Assembly (NCBI GenBank): GCA_031291905.1
Contig: JARLIC010000039.1
Span: 1 to 16,829 of the forward strand
Direction: 5' to 3'
Length of the DNA stretch: 16,829 nucleotides
DNA from: Minisyncoccota bacterium
GTDB lineage: Bacteria; Patescibacteriota; Minisyncoccia; UBA6257; 2-01-FULL-56-20
The notes below the pieces were generated by a model. The model saw nothing but the letters and a program-made list of their open reading frames with translations. It made no database searches and was not told the DNA's origin. Below, piece after piece: positions 1-7,318 of the stretch (the first letter of the stretch is position 1; each line of letters begins with the position of its first letter). The position numbers and the translations under genes were made by a program.

Positions 1-182
1 GAGAGGCGCGCGTCGCATTTGTCGGCCACGGCCTGCTCGAAATCGGACATGATCTCGGCCTTATCGGGATCGTCCTTCAGTTTTTCGGCCGCCCGGTCGA
101 GATAGTTCCGCAGGGCGTCGTAGCCCGTCTCTTCCACCTGATATGCCCTGCCATTCAGATTTATTGTTGCGACTTTGTTCAT
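1..182 (-). CDS. PspC-domain-like membrane protein, N-terminal part (runs off the window)
   Basis: The reading frame starts at the ATG complementary to 180-182 and continues past base 1, giving about 60 residues that begin MNKVATINLNGRAYQVEETG. A short beta-rich start followed by a helical, charged stretch (YDALRNYLDRAAEKLKDDPDKAEIMSDFEQAVADK) is typical of the cytoplasmic N-terminus of PspC-containing proteins that sit next to a padR gene in many bacteria. The membrane segments would lie beyond the window. The start is only 4 nt past the padR stop codon, so the two genes are almost certainly co-transcribed and possibly translationally coupled, with PadR as the regulator. The family call rests on this N-terminus and the neighbour; the PspC domain itself is not visible. 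Confidence 0.6.
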   Translation of the reverse strand, partial: MNKVATINLNGRAYQVEETGYDALRNYLDRAAEKLKDDPDKAEIMSDFEQAVADKCDARL

Positions 183-186
183 GATG

Positions 187-507
187 TTATTTCTGTTTGA
201 GTATTTTTGAGAGTTTCTGCCAATAATCGTGCATCGCCTCGAGCTGACCTTCGCCTTTTTCCGTCAGGCGGTAATATTTCCGCGGCGGACCTACATCGGA
301 TTCCACCCATTCGTATTCGACGGTCCCTTCCCGGCGCATGCGCGAGAGGAGGGGATAGAGCGTGCCTTCCTGGGTTTGGAACTCCGTGGCGCCGAGTATG
401 GCGAGGATGTCGGCGGCATATACTTTTTTGCGCGCGATCACAGTGAGTACCGCGAACTCGAGCAAGCCCTTGCGGATCGGATCGAATTTGTCTTCAATAG
501 CGGACAT
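187..507 (-). CDS. PadR family transcriptional regulator
   Basis: This 106-residue protein is a full-length small PadR repressor, consisting of one winged helix-turn-helix and a C-terminal dimerisation helix. Visible family marks are the helical start (FDPIRKGLLEFAVLTVIARK), the recognition region (ATEFQTQEGTLYPLLSRMRREG, about residues 40-61) and the wing followed by PRKYYRLTEKGEGQLEAM. PadR proteins bind palindromic operators and respond to small molecules or membrane stress. Here it probably controls itself and the PspC-like gene that follows 4 nt downstream. The start codon lies 6 nt after a -10 box, so the mRNA is probably leaderless, and a GGTACC-centred palindrome lies inside the promoter. 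The ligand is unknown. Confidence 0.93.
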   Translation of the reverse strand: MSAIEDKFDPIRKGLLEFAVLTVIARKKVYAADILAILGATEFQTQEGTLYPLLSRMRREGTVEYEWVESDVGPPRKYYRLTEKGEGQLEAMHDYWQKLSKILKQK

Positions 508-513
508 ATAATC

Positions 514-541
514 ATTCTAGCAAGGTACCTTGCTTTGTCAA
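514..541 (-). promoter_or_regulatory. padR promoter with operator between -35 and -10
   Basis: Reading the minus strand, a perfect TTGACA (536-541) is followed after 16 nt by TAGAAT (514-519), then 6 nt (GATTAT), then the padR ATG (505-507). Transcription should start at or next to the A of the ATG, so no Shine-Dalgarno site can exist upstream. The spacer holds the perfect 12-bp palindrome CAAGGTACCTTG (521-532). Positions and boxes are seen directly; promoter activity is inferred. Confidence 0.75.
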
Positions 542-551
542 GGTACCAAGG
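521..551. promoter_or_regulatory. Probable PadR operator: palindrome plus a second GGTACC-centred half site
   Basis: CAAGGTACCTTG (521-532) is a perfect palindrome. A second site, CAAGGTACC followed by AAGG (539-551), shares the CAAGGTACC core. The centres lie 18 bp apart, a little under two helical turns, which would let two PadR dimers bind nearly the same face of the DNA. The first site occupies the -35/-10 spacer and the second overlaps the edge of the -35 box, the arrangement expected for autorepression. PadR binding is inferred from position only. Confidence 0.6.
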
Positions 552-552
552 T

Positions 553-587
553 AAAAAAACACGGCTCCCCAAAGCCGTGTTTTTTTA
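553..587 (-). terminator. Intrinsic terminator of the redox operon (bidirectional in form)
   Basis: ACACGGCT (559-566) pairs with AGCCGTGT (573-580) around a 6-nt loop, with seven A before and seven T after. On the minus strand the hairpin is followed by a run of U, so it ends transcription coming from the gene that stops at 609. It also insulates the padR promoter immediately downstream. Confidence 0.88.
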
Positions 588-608
588 TTGCCGCTTCGCG
601 GGTCGATC

Positions 609-1781
609 CTAGTCGTCGTGGCTCTGTCCGCTGCCATGGCCGCTATGATCGCCGTGTCCTCCCGTTGAGGTCGGCGGAGTGCTCGTGGAGACATGTTCGT
701 TCTCCGTCTCGTTCTCGTTTTCGCTTTCGCCGCCGTTGCCGCTACCACTGCCACCACTCCCACTTCCGCCGCCCGTGGTCGTGCTGCCCGCGAGGGTGGT
801 TACGGTGATCTGAACGGACGACGCGGTGTGGGGCGTCGGCGTCGCGCTATCGGTCGCCTTGATCACAAAGGTGTAGGCGGTCGATGTTGAGAGTCCGGTG
901 CTCACAAAGCTCGTTGCGGTCGTGGTCCCCACGGCCGTCCCGTTCCTCAGTACCGTGTAGGTCACCGGCCCGGAGCCGCCGGCCGACCCGATCCAGATGA
1001 GGGTGATCGATGACGTCGAAGGCGTGCCCCTGAAGTTGGCGGGCGCGCTGAGGGGGCTTGAGGTCGGTGTTGTGCTCGTAGTGGAGCCTCCGCCCTCGTT
1101 CTCTATTTCGGTTTCGTTCTCCAGCTCATTTTCGTTTTCTCCGCCGCCCGTGGCCGTCGCGCTCGCGAGGGTCGTTACGGTGATCGCCGAGGATGTTGCG
1201 GTGCTTGAGGTCGGCGTCGCGCTATCGGTCGCCGCCACGGCGAAGGTATAGGCGGTCGAGGTCGCAAGCCCCGTGCTCGCGAACGTCGTTGCGGTCGTGG
1301 TGCCTATACTCGCCCCGTTCTTCAGTACAGTGTAGGTAATGGGAGCGGTCCCGCCGGCCGATCCGACCCAGCTAAGGGCGACCGAAGACGTCGAGGGCGT
1401 GCCCAGGAGATTGCCCGGCGCGGTCAGCACGGTAGAGGTCGTGCTGGTTGCGGAGCCCAGGCTGCCGATGAGATAGGTCGGGAGCAGGCTGGCTGCGGTG
1501 CCCGTCGTGCCATGGATCGAATCGAATATCGCCGTGGCATCGGTGCCGCAGTACGCAACGATCGCATTGCCTCCCGGATGGATCGGGATGAAGTTCGTCA
1601 CGTCATAGACCTGGTTGCTGATGATCAGCCAGCAATCCGCCGCTGTGTTGTGCGCGGCGACCTGCGCCGCCGTGTAGCTGGTGGCGGCCTCCGCGCCAAA
1701 GACTCCCCATCCCGTGAAGCCTGCGGCGGTCATCGCCGCCAGAGCGAATGTCAGCGTTCTTTTGGTGAATGTTTTTTTCAT
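609..1781 (-). CDS. Secreted cytochrome b5-like protein with two FN3 domains and a His/Asp-rich tail
   Basis: This 390-residue protein has a Sec-type signal peptide (about residues 1-33, KR then a hydrophobic stretch ending AEAA). A cytochrome b5-like haem domain follows (about 36-109), with the HPGG ligand motif at 68-71 and a second histidine at 90 in FDSIHG. Two near-identical FN3 domains come next (about 118-205 and 243-330), each followed by a Glu/Asn-rich linker. The tail ends in GGHGDHSGHGSGQSHDD, which could bind metal. It has Cys50 and Cys78 at the same places as the other b5 protein of this operon, so a disulfide is possible. It is the last gene of the operon, separated from the flavocytochrome gene by 156 nt. 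A role as an extracellular electron acceptor or carrier is inference; haem binding is likely from the ligands. No clear Shine-Dalgarno site is seen. Confidence 0.85.
   Translation of the reverse strand: MKKTFTKRTLTFALAAMTAAGFTGWGVFGAEAATSYTAAQVAAHNTAADCWLIISNQVYDVTNFIPIHPGGNAIVAYCGTDATAIFDSIHGTTGTAASLLPTYLIGSLGSATSTTSTVLTAPGNLLGTPSTSSVALSWVGSAGGTAPITYTVLKNGASIGTTTATTFASTGLATSTAYTFAVAATDSATPTSSTATSSAITVTTLASATATGGGENENELENETEIENEGGGSTTSTTPTSSPLSAPANFRGTPSTSSITLIWIGSAGGSGPVTYTVLRNGTAVGTTTATSFVSTGLSTSTAYTFVIKATDSATPTPHTASSVQITVTTLAGSTTTGGGSGSGGSGSGNGGESENENETENEHVSTSTPPTSTGGHGDHSGHGSGQSHDD
766..1062 (-). repeat. Intragenic direct repeat, copy 1 (encodes the second FN3 domain)
   Basis: This stretch matches 1141-1437 at a constant offset of 375 nt (125 codons). 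Checkpoints include GTCGGCGTCGCGCTATCGGT at 835 and 1210, CGCGAGGG at 789 and 1164, and GACGTCGA at 1012 and 1387. The unit covers an FN3 domain plus part of its linker. Confidence 0.8.
1141..1437 (-). repeat. Intragenic direct repeat, copy 2 (encodes the first FN3 domain)
   Basis: This is the partner of the 766-1062 copy with the same 375-nt offset. The two copies stay similar at DNA level, including synonymous positions, which suggests a fairly recent duplication or gene conversion within this gene. Confidence 0.8.
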
Positions 1782-1937
1782 GTGTGTGGTTGTTGAATTT
1801 ATTGCTGCGTTGATTGGTTATTGTCGTAAAGCGACCTTTTAGGGTTGGTGATACAAACGCGTCCGCGCAAAACGTACGCCATAAGGGAAGACATGGCGGT
1901 GGCGGATTCCTTACACGGCACCGCGGCCGCGCGGGTC

Positions 1938-3290
1938 CTAGAACGCGAAATTCTCGAAATGGATGTTCTTGGCGTTGAAGCCGATCTCGGCGAGATTCTC
2001 AACGACGGATTGCATCATGGGCGGCGGGCCGCACAGGAACACCTCGCGGCTGAAGAAGTCGGGGACGAGGCGGACGATCTTCTCCTTGTCCACGCGGCCC
2101 GTTTCATAGCCGGGTGCCGGTGTGCTTACGATGAGATGTACCTTTATGAATGGATCGATCTCTTGGAGCCTGGCGATCTCGTCCCTGAACACGAAGCCGT
2201 CCGCGGTCTTCGCGGTGGCCATAAGGACGATGTCCTTCCGTTCCTTCGCGAGGGATTCGATCATGGACCGTAGCGGGGTGATGCCGATGCCTCCGGCGAG
2301 GAAGAGATATTTGTCGCGCTTCGAGCGCGCTTCCACAAAGAGGCCGAGCGGGCCGTCGATGATGACGCGCGTCCCCGGCCTGACCTCCGCGATCTTCGCG
2401 GTATAGCCGCCGACCTCCTTTATGGTGACACGGATGAATTCGCCGTTATACGCGGAGGAGAACGAGAACGGATGCGTGTACCACATGCCGCGTGCGAGCA
2501 GGTTGATGTTCGCGTATTGGCCGGCTTGGAATCTGAAGCGGTCCATGTGTCTGCCGGTGATGTAGACCGAGGTGATGCCCGGCGCCTCCCGTACCACGCT
2601 CCGGACGGTGAAGCGGTGGTAGGCGAAGCGCGCGAGCGGGCGCAGGAACCGGTAGAGAAGCACCAGGCCGAACACGGCAAAATTCAGAACGTACCAATAA
2701 TAGAGAGGCCAGCCGCCGATGAGGTCCGCGGTTCCCAGCTGGTGGGGAAGGGCGAGGCCTATGGCCGCATACGTGAAGAGATGCGAGAAATACCATGTCT
2801 CGTAATGGATCCTTTTCCTCACGAACGCGGAAATGAATATGACATAGAGGAATATGAGGACGGCGATCGCGGCGAGCAGGACCCCGTCCCGGTTCTGTAT
2901 GAAGTCCATGAATTGCGCCAGGAAGGATGTGCCGCTTTGTGCCGCGTAACCCATCGTCAGGAAGAGCGGGTGCGCGATGAAGAGCGAGAAGATGCTGTAG
3001 CCGATCCACCGGTGGATGGTGTTCAGCGTGTCGAATCCGAAAAGATTCTCGAACCAGGTGATCCTGCCGATGAGCATGAGCTCGGTGAGCAGGAAGAGCT
3101 CCGCCCAAAGGCCGAAGATCCTGCCGAACGCGATATAAAGATTGCCGGGCGCCGGGGTATAGATGTAGAAGTTCGAATTCACGAACCATAGGTACGTGAC
3201 GAGAAGGATGTTGCCGAAAAAAAAGAAAAGGATGAGGAATTTCCTGAGCCCCGCCATGGAGGGCGGCTTGAATACGAGGTCCAGTATCAT
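1938..3290 (-). CDS. Ferric reductase-like transmembrane flavocytochrome (FRD/NOX type)
   Basis: This 450-residue protein carries an N-terminal membrane haem domain with about six hydrophobic segments (about 15-36, 55-75, 92-113, 138-156, 168-183, 197-214). His93 and His107 in one helix, and His170 and His183 in the next region, have the spacing of bis-haem b ligands in the ferric reductase/NADPH oxidase superfamily. A ferredoxin-reductase-type FAD domain follows (HPFSFSS at 273-279, GGYTAKI at 294-300), then an NAD(P) domain (GGIGITPLRSM at 333-343 and the C-terminal LCGPPPMMQSVVENL). It should pass electrons from cytoplasmic NAD(P)H through FAD and two haems to an acceptor outside the membrane. 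Its ATG overlaps the preceding stop by 4 nt (ATGA). The flanking b5 proteins are plausible acceptors. Physiological substrate (iron, copper, oxygen or a partner cytochrome) cannot be read from sequence. Confidence 0.9.
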   Translation of the reverse strand: MILDLVFKPPSMAGLRKFLILFFFFGNILLVTYLWFVNSNFYIYTPAPGNLYIAFGRIFGLWAELFLLTELMLIGRITWFENLFGFDTLNTIHRWIGYSIFSLFIAHPLFLTMGYAAQSGTSFLAQFMDFIQNRDGVLLAAIAVLIFLYVIFISAFVRKRIHYETWYFSHLFTYAAIGLALPHQLGTADLIGGWPLYYWYVLNFAVFGLVLLYRFLRPLARFAYHRFTVRSVVREAPGITSVYITGRHMDRFRFQAGQYANINLLARGMWYTHPFSFSSAYNGEFIRVTIKEVGGYTAKIAEVRPGTRVIIDGPLGLFVEARSKRDKYLFLAGGIGITPLRSMIESLAKERKDIVLMATAKTADGFVFRDEIARLQEIDPFIKVHLIVSTPAPGYETGRVDKEKIVRLVPDFFSREVFLCGPPPMMQSVVENLAEIGFNAKNIHFENFAF

Positions 3291-3865
3291 TTGATCGTGG
3301 TGGAGGATGCGCCGGCGTCAGTGAGATCGACGGCGACGACGGGATGGCCCGGGGTCCCGCGCTCGAAGTAGAGTGCGGGCCGGTCGATGCCGAGAGGCAC
3401 CTCGAACCCTATCTCTTCACGGACCGTTTCGCCGGGCAGGATCGGACCGGTGAGCTGATCGGTCATTATGGGTGCGGCGGTCGGATGATATACATTGCCC
3501 TCGGAGTCTTTGATATAGAAGTAGAGGAGGGGGATCATCTCGAGGTCCGCACCGGTATTGTTCGTGAGCGTGACCGCGGGGATGAGGAATTCATAGCCCG
3601 GCATCGGCGAAAGGCCGGGGACCCCTTTGGCGTCGGTGCGGAAACCGTTCACGGTGAACGCCACGTCCGCAGCGGTCATCGTTTCGCCGATCGCGTCGTG
3701 GAGGGAAGCGACGGGTGTGGGCTCGAGGAGCGCGCGGTCGTAACCCGATACGATCGCGGCAAAACTTACGGCCGCCATAAGGACAATGCCGGCGAAGAAC
3801 ACGCCGTAGGAAACGCGCGGTTCGACGAACATTCTTTTGAGCCGTTCGGTTTGGATCTTCATCAT
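3287..3865 (-). CDS. Membrane-anchored DUF4352-like (Ig-fold) protein
   Basis: This 192-residue protein has a short cytoplasmic N-terminus with positive charges, one hydrophobic segment (about residues 21-40, FFAGIVLMAAVSFAAIVSG) and an extracytoplasmic domain. The stretch FTVNGFRTD...FLIPAVTLTNNTGADLEMIPLLYFYIKDSEGNVYHP...LPGETVREEIGFEVP has the beta-sandwich pattern of DUF4352, a family of secreted or lipid-anchored immunoglobulin-like domains of unknown role. It overlaps both neighbours by 4 nt, upstream at 3862-3865 and downstream at 3287-3290. Such coupling argues for joint production and possibly a complex with the flavocytochrome. It has no cysteine or histidine cluster that would suggest a cofactor. 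Confidence 0.75.
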   Translation of the reverse strand: MMKIQTERLKRMFVEPRVSYGVFFAGIVLMAAVSFAAIVSGYDRALLEPTPVASLHDAIGETMTAADVAFTVNGFRTDAKGVPGLSPMPGYEFLIPAVTLTNNTGADLEMIPLLYFYIKDSEGNVYHPTAAPIMTDQLTGPILPGETVREEIGFEVPLGIDRPALYFERGTPGHPVVAVDLTDAGASSTTIK

Positions 3866-4773
3866 TGCATTGGTCCTATATAGTACGCCTGAAGGACGGT
3901 GTTCAGCGCATAGCTCGAATGGGTGTGTCCGCCCGCAGTGCCGAGGAAGTAACTATAGATATCGGTGCCGCAATGGGACGCGATCACGTCGCCGCCCGGA
4001 TGCTGGCTCGGATTCTGTACGTACGCGGTGATGTTGTAGGCCTTGTTGATCTGGCTCAGATATACCCAGCAATCGCCACGCGTATTGTGGGTGGCGATCT
4101 GCGCCGCCGTGCATGCGCCTCCGCTGCCGCACGACGATGCGCTCGGTGCGGGAGAAGGGCTCGGGCTCGGCGCCGGTTTCGGCGAAGGCGAAGGCGTCGG
4201 CGTCGGACTCGGTGTTGGCGCGGGGGTCGGCGGCGGTGCTACGGCAACGGCCGTTGATGTCGATGCCGGCGGGGTTCCGAGATCTCCGGCGATCGTTACC
4301 ACCTGGGAGTAGGCGGATTGAAGACCGTTCTTGTCGTATGCGGTCACGCTGTAAGAGTAGGTGTACTGGGAGGAATAACCGGTGTCGGAGAAGATCGCAT
4401 CCGGCGTGAGGCCGATCTCGGAGAAATTGCGGTACACGGCGTAGCCCAACACCGAGGAACTACCGGCCGGCGGCGTCCATGAAAGATCGGCCTGTGTCGG
4501 GGAGGAGACATCGACCGCGAGGTCCTGCGGCGCCCCCGGCGCTTGGGCGGCGGGCGTGGGCGCGGCCGAAGGAGGCGGCGTCCGGGTTGCGGTGACGGGC
4601 ACAGGGTCGGACGACGGCAGTTTCAGGGGCGGCGGCACGGCGGTCGTCATGGAGATGGTCGAGGTCGCCGCGACCATCGGTGCGGGCGTGGGCGCCTGAT
4701 ACGTCGCGGAAAAATATATCCCCGCGCCGATCAGCGCTATCAGTAATAATGTCGAAAAATAGAATGTCTTCAT
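3862..4773 (-). CDS. Membrane-anchored FN3 protein with C-terminal cytochrome b5-like domain
   Basis: This 303-residue protein starts with an uncleaved anchor or signal peptide (residues 4-22), a Pro/Thr/Ala-rich spacer and one FN3 domain (about 79-163). A long Pro/Ser/Thr stalk (about 167-212) leads to a cytochrome b5-like domain (about 219-301). Haem ligands would be His258 of HPGG (258-261) and His283 or His285 in GGHTHSS. Cys235 and Cys268 match the cysteine pair of the other b5 protein, and Cys215/Cys221 are extra. The domain order is the reverse of the protein encoded at 609-1781: here the haem domain sits at the tip of a stalk. It shares a 4-nt overlap with the DUF4352-like gene. Electron transfer at the cell surface is inferred from these domains and the neighbouring flavocytochrome. 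Confidence 0.85.
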   Translation of the reverse strand: MKTFYFSTLLLIALIGAGIYFSATYQAPTPAPMVAATSTISMTTAVPPPLKLPSSDPVPVTATRTPPPSAAPTPAAQAPGAPQDLAVDVSSPTQADLSWTPPAGSSSVLGYAVYRNFSEIGLTPDAIFSDTGYSSQYTYSYSVTAYDKNGLQSAYSQVVTIAGDLGTPPASTSTAVAVAPPPTPAPTPSPTPTPSPSPKPAPSPSPSPAPSASSCGSGGACTAAQIATHNTRGDCWVYLSQINKAYNITAYVQNPSQHPGGDVIASHCGTDIYSYFLGTAGGHTHSSYALNTVLQAYYIGPMQ

Positions 4774-4790
4774 GTGTCATGGTGGTCGGG

Positions 4791-6320
4791 CTATCCGCCG
4801 TTCGTCGTCGCGCCCGCGCCCGCCGACTGTGCGCCCGGATCGTCGGCGGCCGTGCCGATATAGGCGCGGACGGTATACGAATAGGTGGTCGACGCGGTGA
4901 GTCCGGTGTCGTGGTACGAGGTGGTCGTGCTCAGGCCGACGGGGTGGCTGTCCCTGAATATCTGATAGCCCGTGATGCCGTTGGTGGGCGAGGAGGGAGC
5001 GGCCCATGTGAGGTCGATCTCCGAGGAGGATGCGGCCGCCGCGGCAAGATTTTTCGGTGCCGACGGGGGCGTGGTCGAAGAAGTGGAAGTGGATGTGGTG
5101 GTCGGCGTCGACGTCGCGACGGAATTCGCCGAGGTCACCTGGACGGAGGCCGTGCCGATGTTGCCCGCGGCATCGTAGGCCTTTGCGGTGAAGGAATGCA
5201 TTCCGTTGGAAAGCGAGGCGGTGTTCAACTGGAACGAATAGGGCGAGGTGGGGTCGGTGCCCTTGAGCGTGCCGTCAAGATAGAGCTCCAGTTTCGTGAC
5301 GCCCGTGTTGTCGGATGCGGAGGCGGATACCGTTATGACGCCGGAAACGGTGGCGCCGGCGGCGGGCGAGGTGATGGTCACGACGGGCGCGACGGTGTCC
5401 ACCGTGGAGGTGGCGGTCGAGGTGGTATTGTTGGACGTTGAGGGCGTGACGGTCGTCGCGCTCGCGTTCGCCGATTGTGCACTCACGTTTGCCGCGGCGT
5501 CGTATGCGGCGACCGCGAATGTGTACGCCGTTCCCGAGGTGAGTCCGGTGTTCCGATAGGTCGTCGCGCTCGAGGTGGCGACAAAGGTCCCGTTCACGTA
5601 GATCTCATATCCCGTGACGCCGGTGTTGTCCGTCGACGCGGTCCACGAAAGATCGATCTCCGAGGAAGATATCACCGTGGCGACAAGACCGCCCGGTGCG
5701 GATGGCGGAGTGGTGTCGGCCGCCGGCGTTGCTGCGGGAGTGGCTGCCGGCGTGGATGATGTGGACGCGGATATCGGGGTCGAGGAAGGCGCCGGCGGGG
5801 CGAAGGTGGTGGCATTGATCGCCGCCGATTGCGCGGACGCGACACCCTTCTGGTCGTATGCCGCGACGGTGAACGAATACGCGGTGGAAGCTTGTAATTT
5901 TGCGGCCTCGAACCGCTGGGAAGGCGTTACACCGACCTCTTTCCCGTTCATGAATATTTTGTATCCCGTCACTCCCGCCGCATCCGACGAAGCGCCCCAT
6001 GAGAGGTCGATCGTGGAATCGGTGATCGCAATCGCCGCAAGGCCGGTCGGCACCGAGGGAGCGGATGCGGCGGAGGTCGCGGGAGCGGCGCTCGCGGCGG
6101 ATCTGGATGTGGCCGGTGCGGGCGCCGGTGTTGGCACCGGCACGGATGTGGTCGCAATGGAGGATGCCGTGGAAGTTTCCGCGGTCATGGAGACCACGGC
6201 CGCCGCGGTGAGATTTGCGGAAGGAGGAATGGGTGCGGGCCGAAAATAGACCGCGTACGCCGTCCATCCTCCCGCGATCGCGGCCACGCCTGCCGTCACA
6301 TAAAAAAGATTTATCTTCAT
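4791..6320 (-). CDS. Multi-domain FN3/Ig-like surface protein
   Basis: This 509-residue protein has an N-terminal hydrophobic anchor (about residues 5-26) and an Ala/Pro/Thr linker. Four beta-sandwich domains follow: FN3 (about 88-172), FN3 (about 206-291), a bacterial Ig-like domain (about 308-397; VAPVVTITSPAAGATVSG...VTKLELYLDG...YDAAGNIG) and FN3 (about 418-507). Thr/Ser-rich linkers separate them. There is no visible catalytic site, cysteine pair or cell-wall sorting signal. It probably acts as an adhesive or spacing element on the cell surface. It follows the anti-sigma gene by 5 nt and precedes the FN3-b5 gene by 17 nt. The YDxAGN and GLTSGTAYTF patterns are common in Patescibacteria surface proteins. 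Confidence 0.85.
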   Translation of the reverse strand: MKINLFYVTAGVAAIAGGWTAYAVYFRPAPIPPSANLTAAAVVSMTAETSTASSIATTSVPVPTPAPAPATSRSAASAAPATSAASAPSVPTGLAAIAITDSTIDLSWGASSDAAGVTGYKIFMNGKEVGVTPSQRFEAAKLQASTAYSFTVAAYDQKGVASAQSAAINATTFAPPAPSSTPISASTSSTPAATPAATPAADTTPPSAPGGLVATVISSSEIDLSWTASTDNTGVTGYEIYVNGTFVATSSATTYRNTGLTSGTAYTFAVAAYDAAANVSAQSANASATTVTPSTSNNTTSTATSTVDTVAPVVTITSPAAGATVSGVITVSASASDNTGVTKLELYLDGTLKGTDPTSPYSFQLNTASLSNGMHSFTAKAYDAAGNIGTASVQVTSANSVATSTPTTTSTSTSSTTPPSAPKNLAAAAASSSEIDLTWAAPSSPTNGITGYQIFRDSHPVGLSTTTSYHDTGLTASTTYSYTVRAYIGTAADDPGAQSAGAGATTNGG

Positions 6321-6325
6321 GATGT

Positions 6326-7318
6326 TTAATCCGATTCCGAGGTCGACGATGAATGGATCTTCATGTCCATGTCGTCATCGTCGTTGGCGTAGTTGCCGGT
6401 ATGATCTTCTTTGCTCTTGTCACCATCCGCTCTCCATGTGGAGGAAGGAGAAGTGGTGCTTGCGCTCGCCGTCGTTGTCGTCGGAAGTTCGATCGCGGTG
6501 TTTTTGTTCTCCCGCTCTTGCTCCTGTTCTTCTTTTTGTGGATATACGGCGCGATCGGTGGTGCTCGTTCCGGCAACGACACCCGCAGTGGATGTCGGTG
6601 CGGCAACGGGTACTACATTACTACCGTTTTGCTCTTCCCCGTTATCACTCCGATCGTCGCCGTTCCGATAGGATGAGCTTGTCGCGGTCGTGTGGGAAGG
6701 CTGCACGATATTTTCCTCCCGACTCCCTTCATTGTCTTCACGCGCCTTCCACGCCGAAGGGAACAACGAAGAGGATGATGAAGTGACGGAGGAAGATGCG
6801 GCAGTGACGACGGGGGAAGACGATACCGGAGCGGGATTCGTTCCTTCGTGCGCGCCTTCCTGTAGGACCGATCGATATTGTTGCAGTGCGCTTTGTATGT
6901 CCTCCTGTACGCGTCCGGTGTTCGCCGACGGGGCTGCGAGCGCCTGCGCGATCTCGTCAATGCGTCGGTTGGCGACGTTCACGCGAACGGCCGGCGATCG
7001 GGTGATGTCGACCGAGAGCTGGTCCGCCGCCAGCTTGATCCCGTAGAGCGCATCGCCCGGTAGCGCCTGTTGTGCGGCGAACACGGTGCCGACCGCTCCC
7101 GCGCACAGTATGAGGACGGTCGCGAGCGCGGCGGCCACTCCCTTTCCGAATTTCCACGCGCCGGAGGCGGGGACCCTTCCGCCCGCGGCAAGTTCTGCGT
7201 CGGGCAGGGGAGGATTATCCTTCATGTAAACCCTGAGGGACCTCTCGAGCTCGTGCCGGAATTCGTCGCTCGGCCCGCGTCCTTCACGTATTTTTTTGAG
7301 GATTTTTTTCGGTTTCAT
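6326..7318 (-). CDS. DUF5667-type membrane protein, probable anti-sigma factor
   Basis: This 330-residue protein has a basic cytoplasmic N-terminus (1-55), one membrane segment (about 58-81) and then the DUF5667 signature (PGDALYGIKLAADQLSVDITRSPAVRVNVANRRIDEIAQAL, about 87-127). The outer part after residue 150 is low-complexity, Ser/Thr/Glu/Asn-rich, and ends in an acidic NDDDDMDMK segment. The gene overlaps the ECF sigma gene by 4 nt, and single-pass proteins with this layout next to ECF sigma genes are usually anti-sigma factors. No ZAS zinc motif (HxxxCxxC) is present, so the inhibitory domain would be of another type. The acidic outer tail might sense metal or envelope charge, which is speculation. 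Confidence 0.72.
   Translation of the reverse strand: MKPKKILKKIREGRGPSDEFRHELERSLRVYMKDNPPLPDAELAAGGRVPASGAWKFGKGVAAALATVLILCAGAVGTVFAAQQALPGDALYGIKLAADQLSVDITRSPAVRVNVANRRIDEIAQALAAPSANTGRVQEDIQSALQQYRSVLQEGAHEGTNPAPVSSSPVVTAASSSVTSSSSSLFPSAWKAREDNEGSREENIVQPSHTTATSSSYRNGDDRSDNGEEQNGSNVVPVAAPTSTAGVVAGTSTTDRAVYPQKEEQEQERENKNTAIELPTTTTASASTTSPSSTWRADGDKSKEDHTGNYANDDDDMDMKIHSSSTSESD

Noticed and set aside
553..587. Second regulatory element upstream of padR
   Set aside because: The stem with A and T runs on both sides is a standard intrinsic terminator for the operon ending at 609.
1799..1894. 31-codon frame between the flavocytochrome and b5-FN3 genes, minus strand
   Set aside because: No ribosome site, no hydrophobic or conserved pattern, and no clear promoter in this 156-nt gap.
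4140..4250. Short GC-rich tandem repeats as a possible regulatory array
   Set aside because: They encode the Pro-Ser/Thr stalk of the FN3-b5 protein and are explained by the protein's low complexity.
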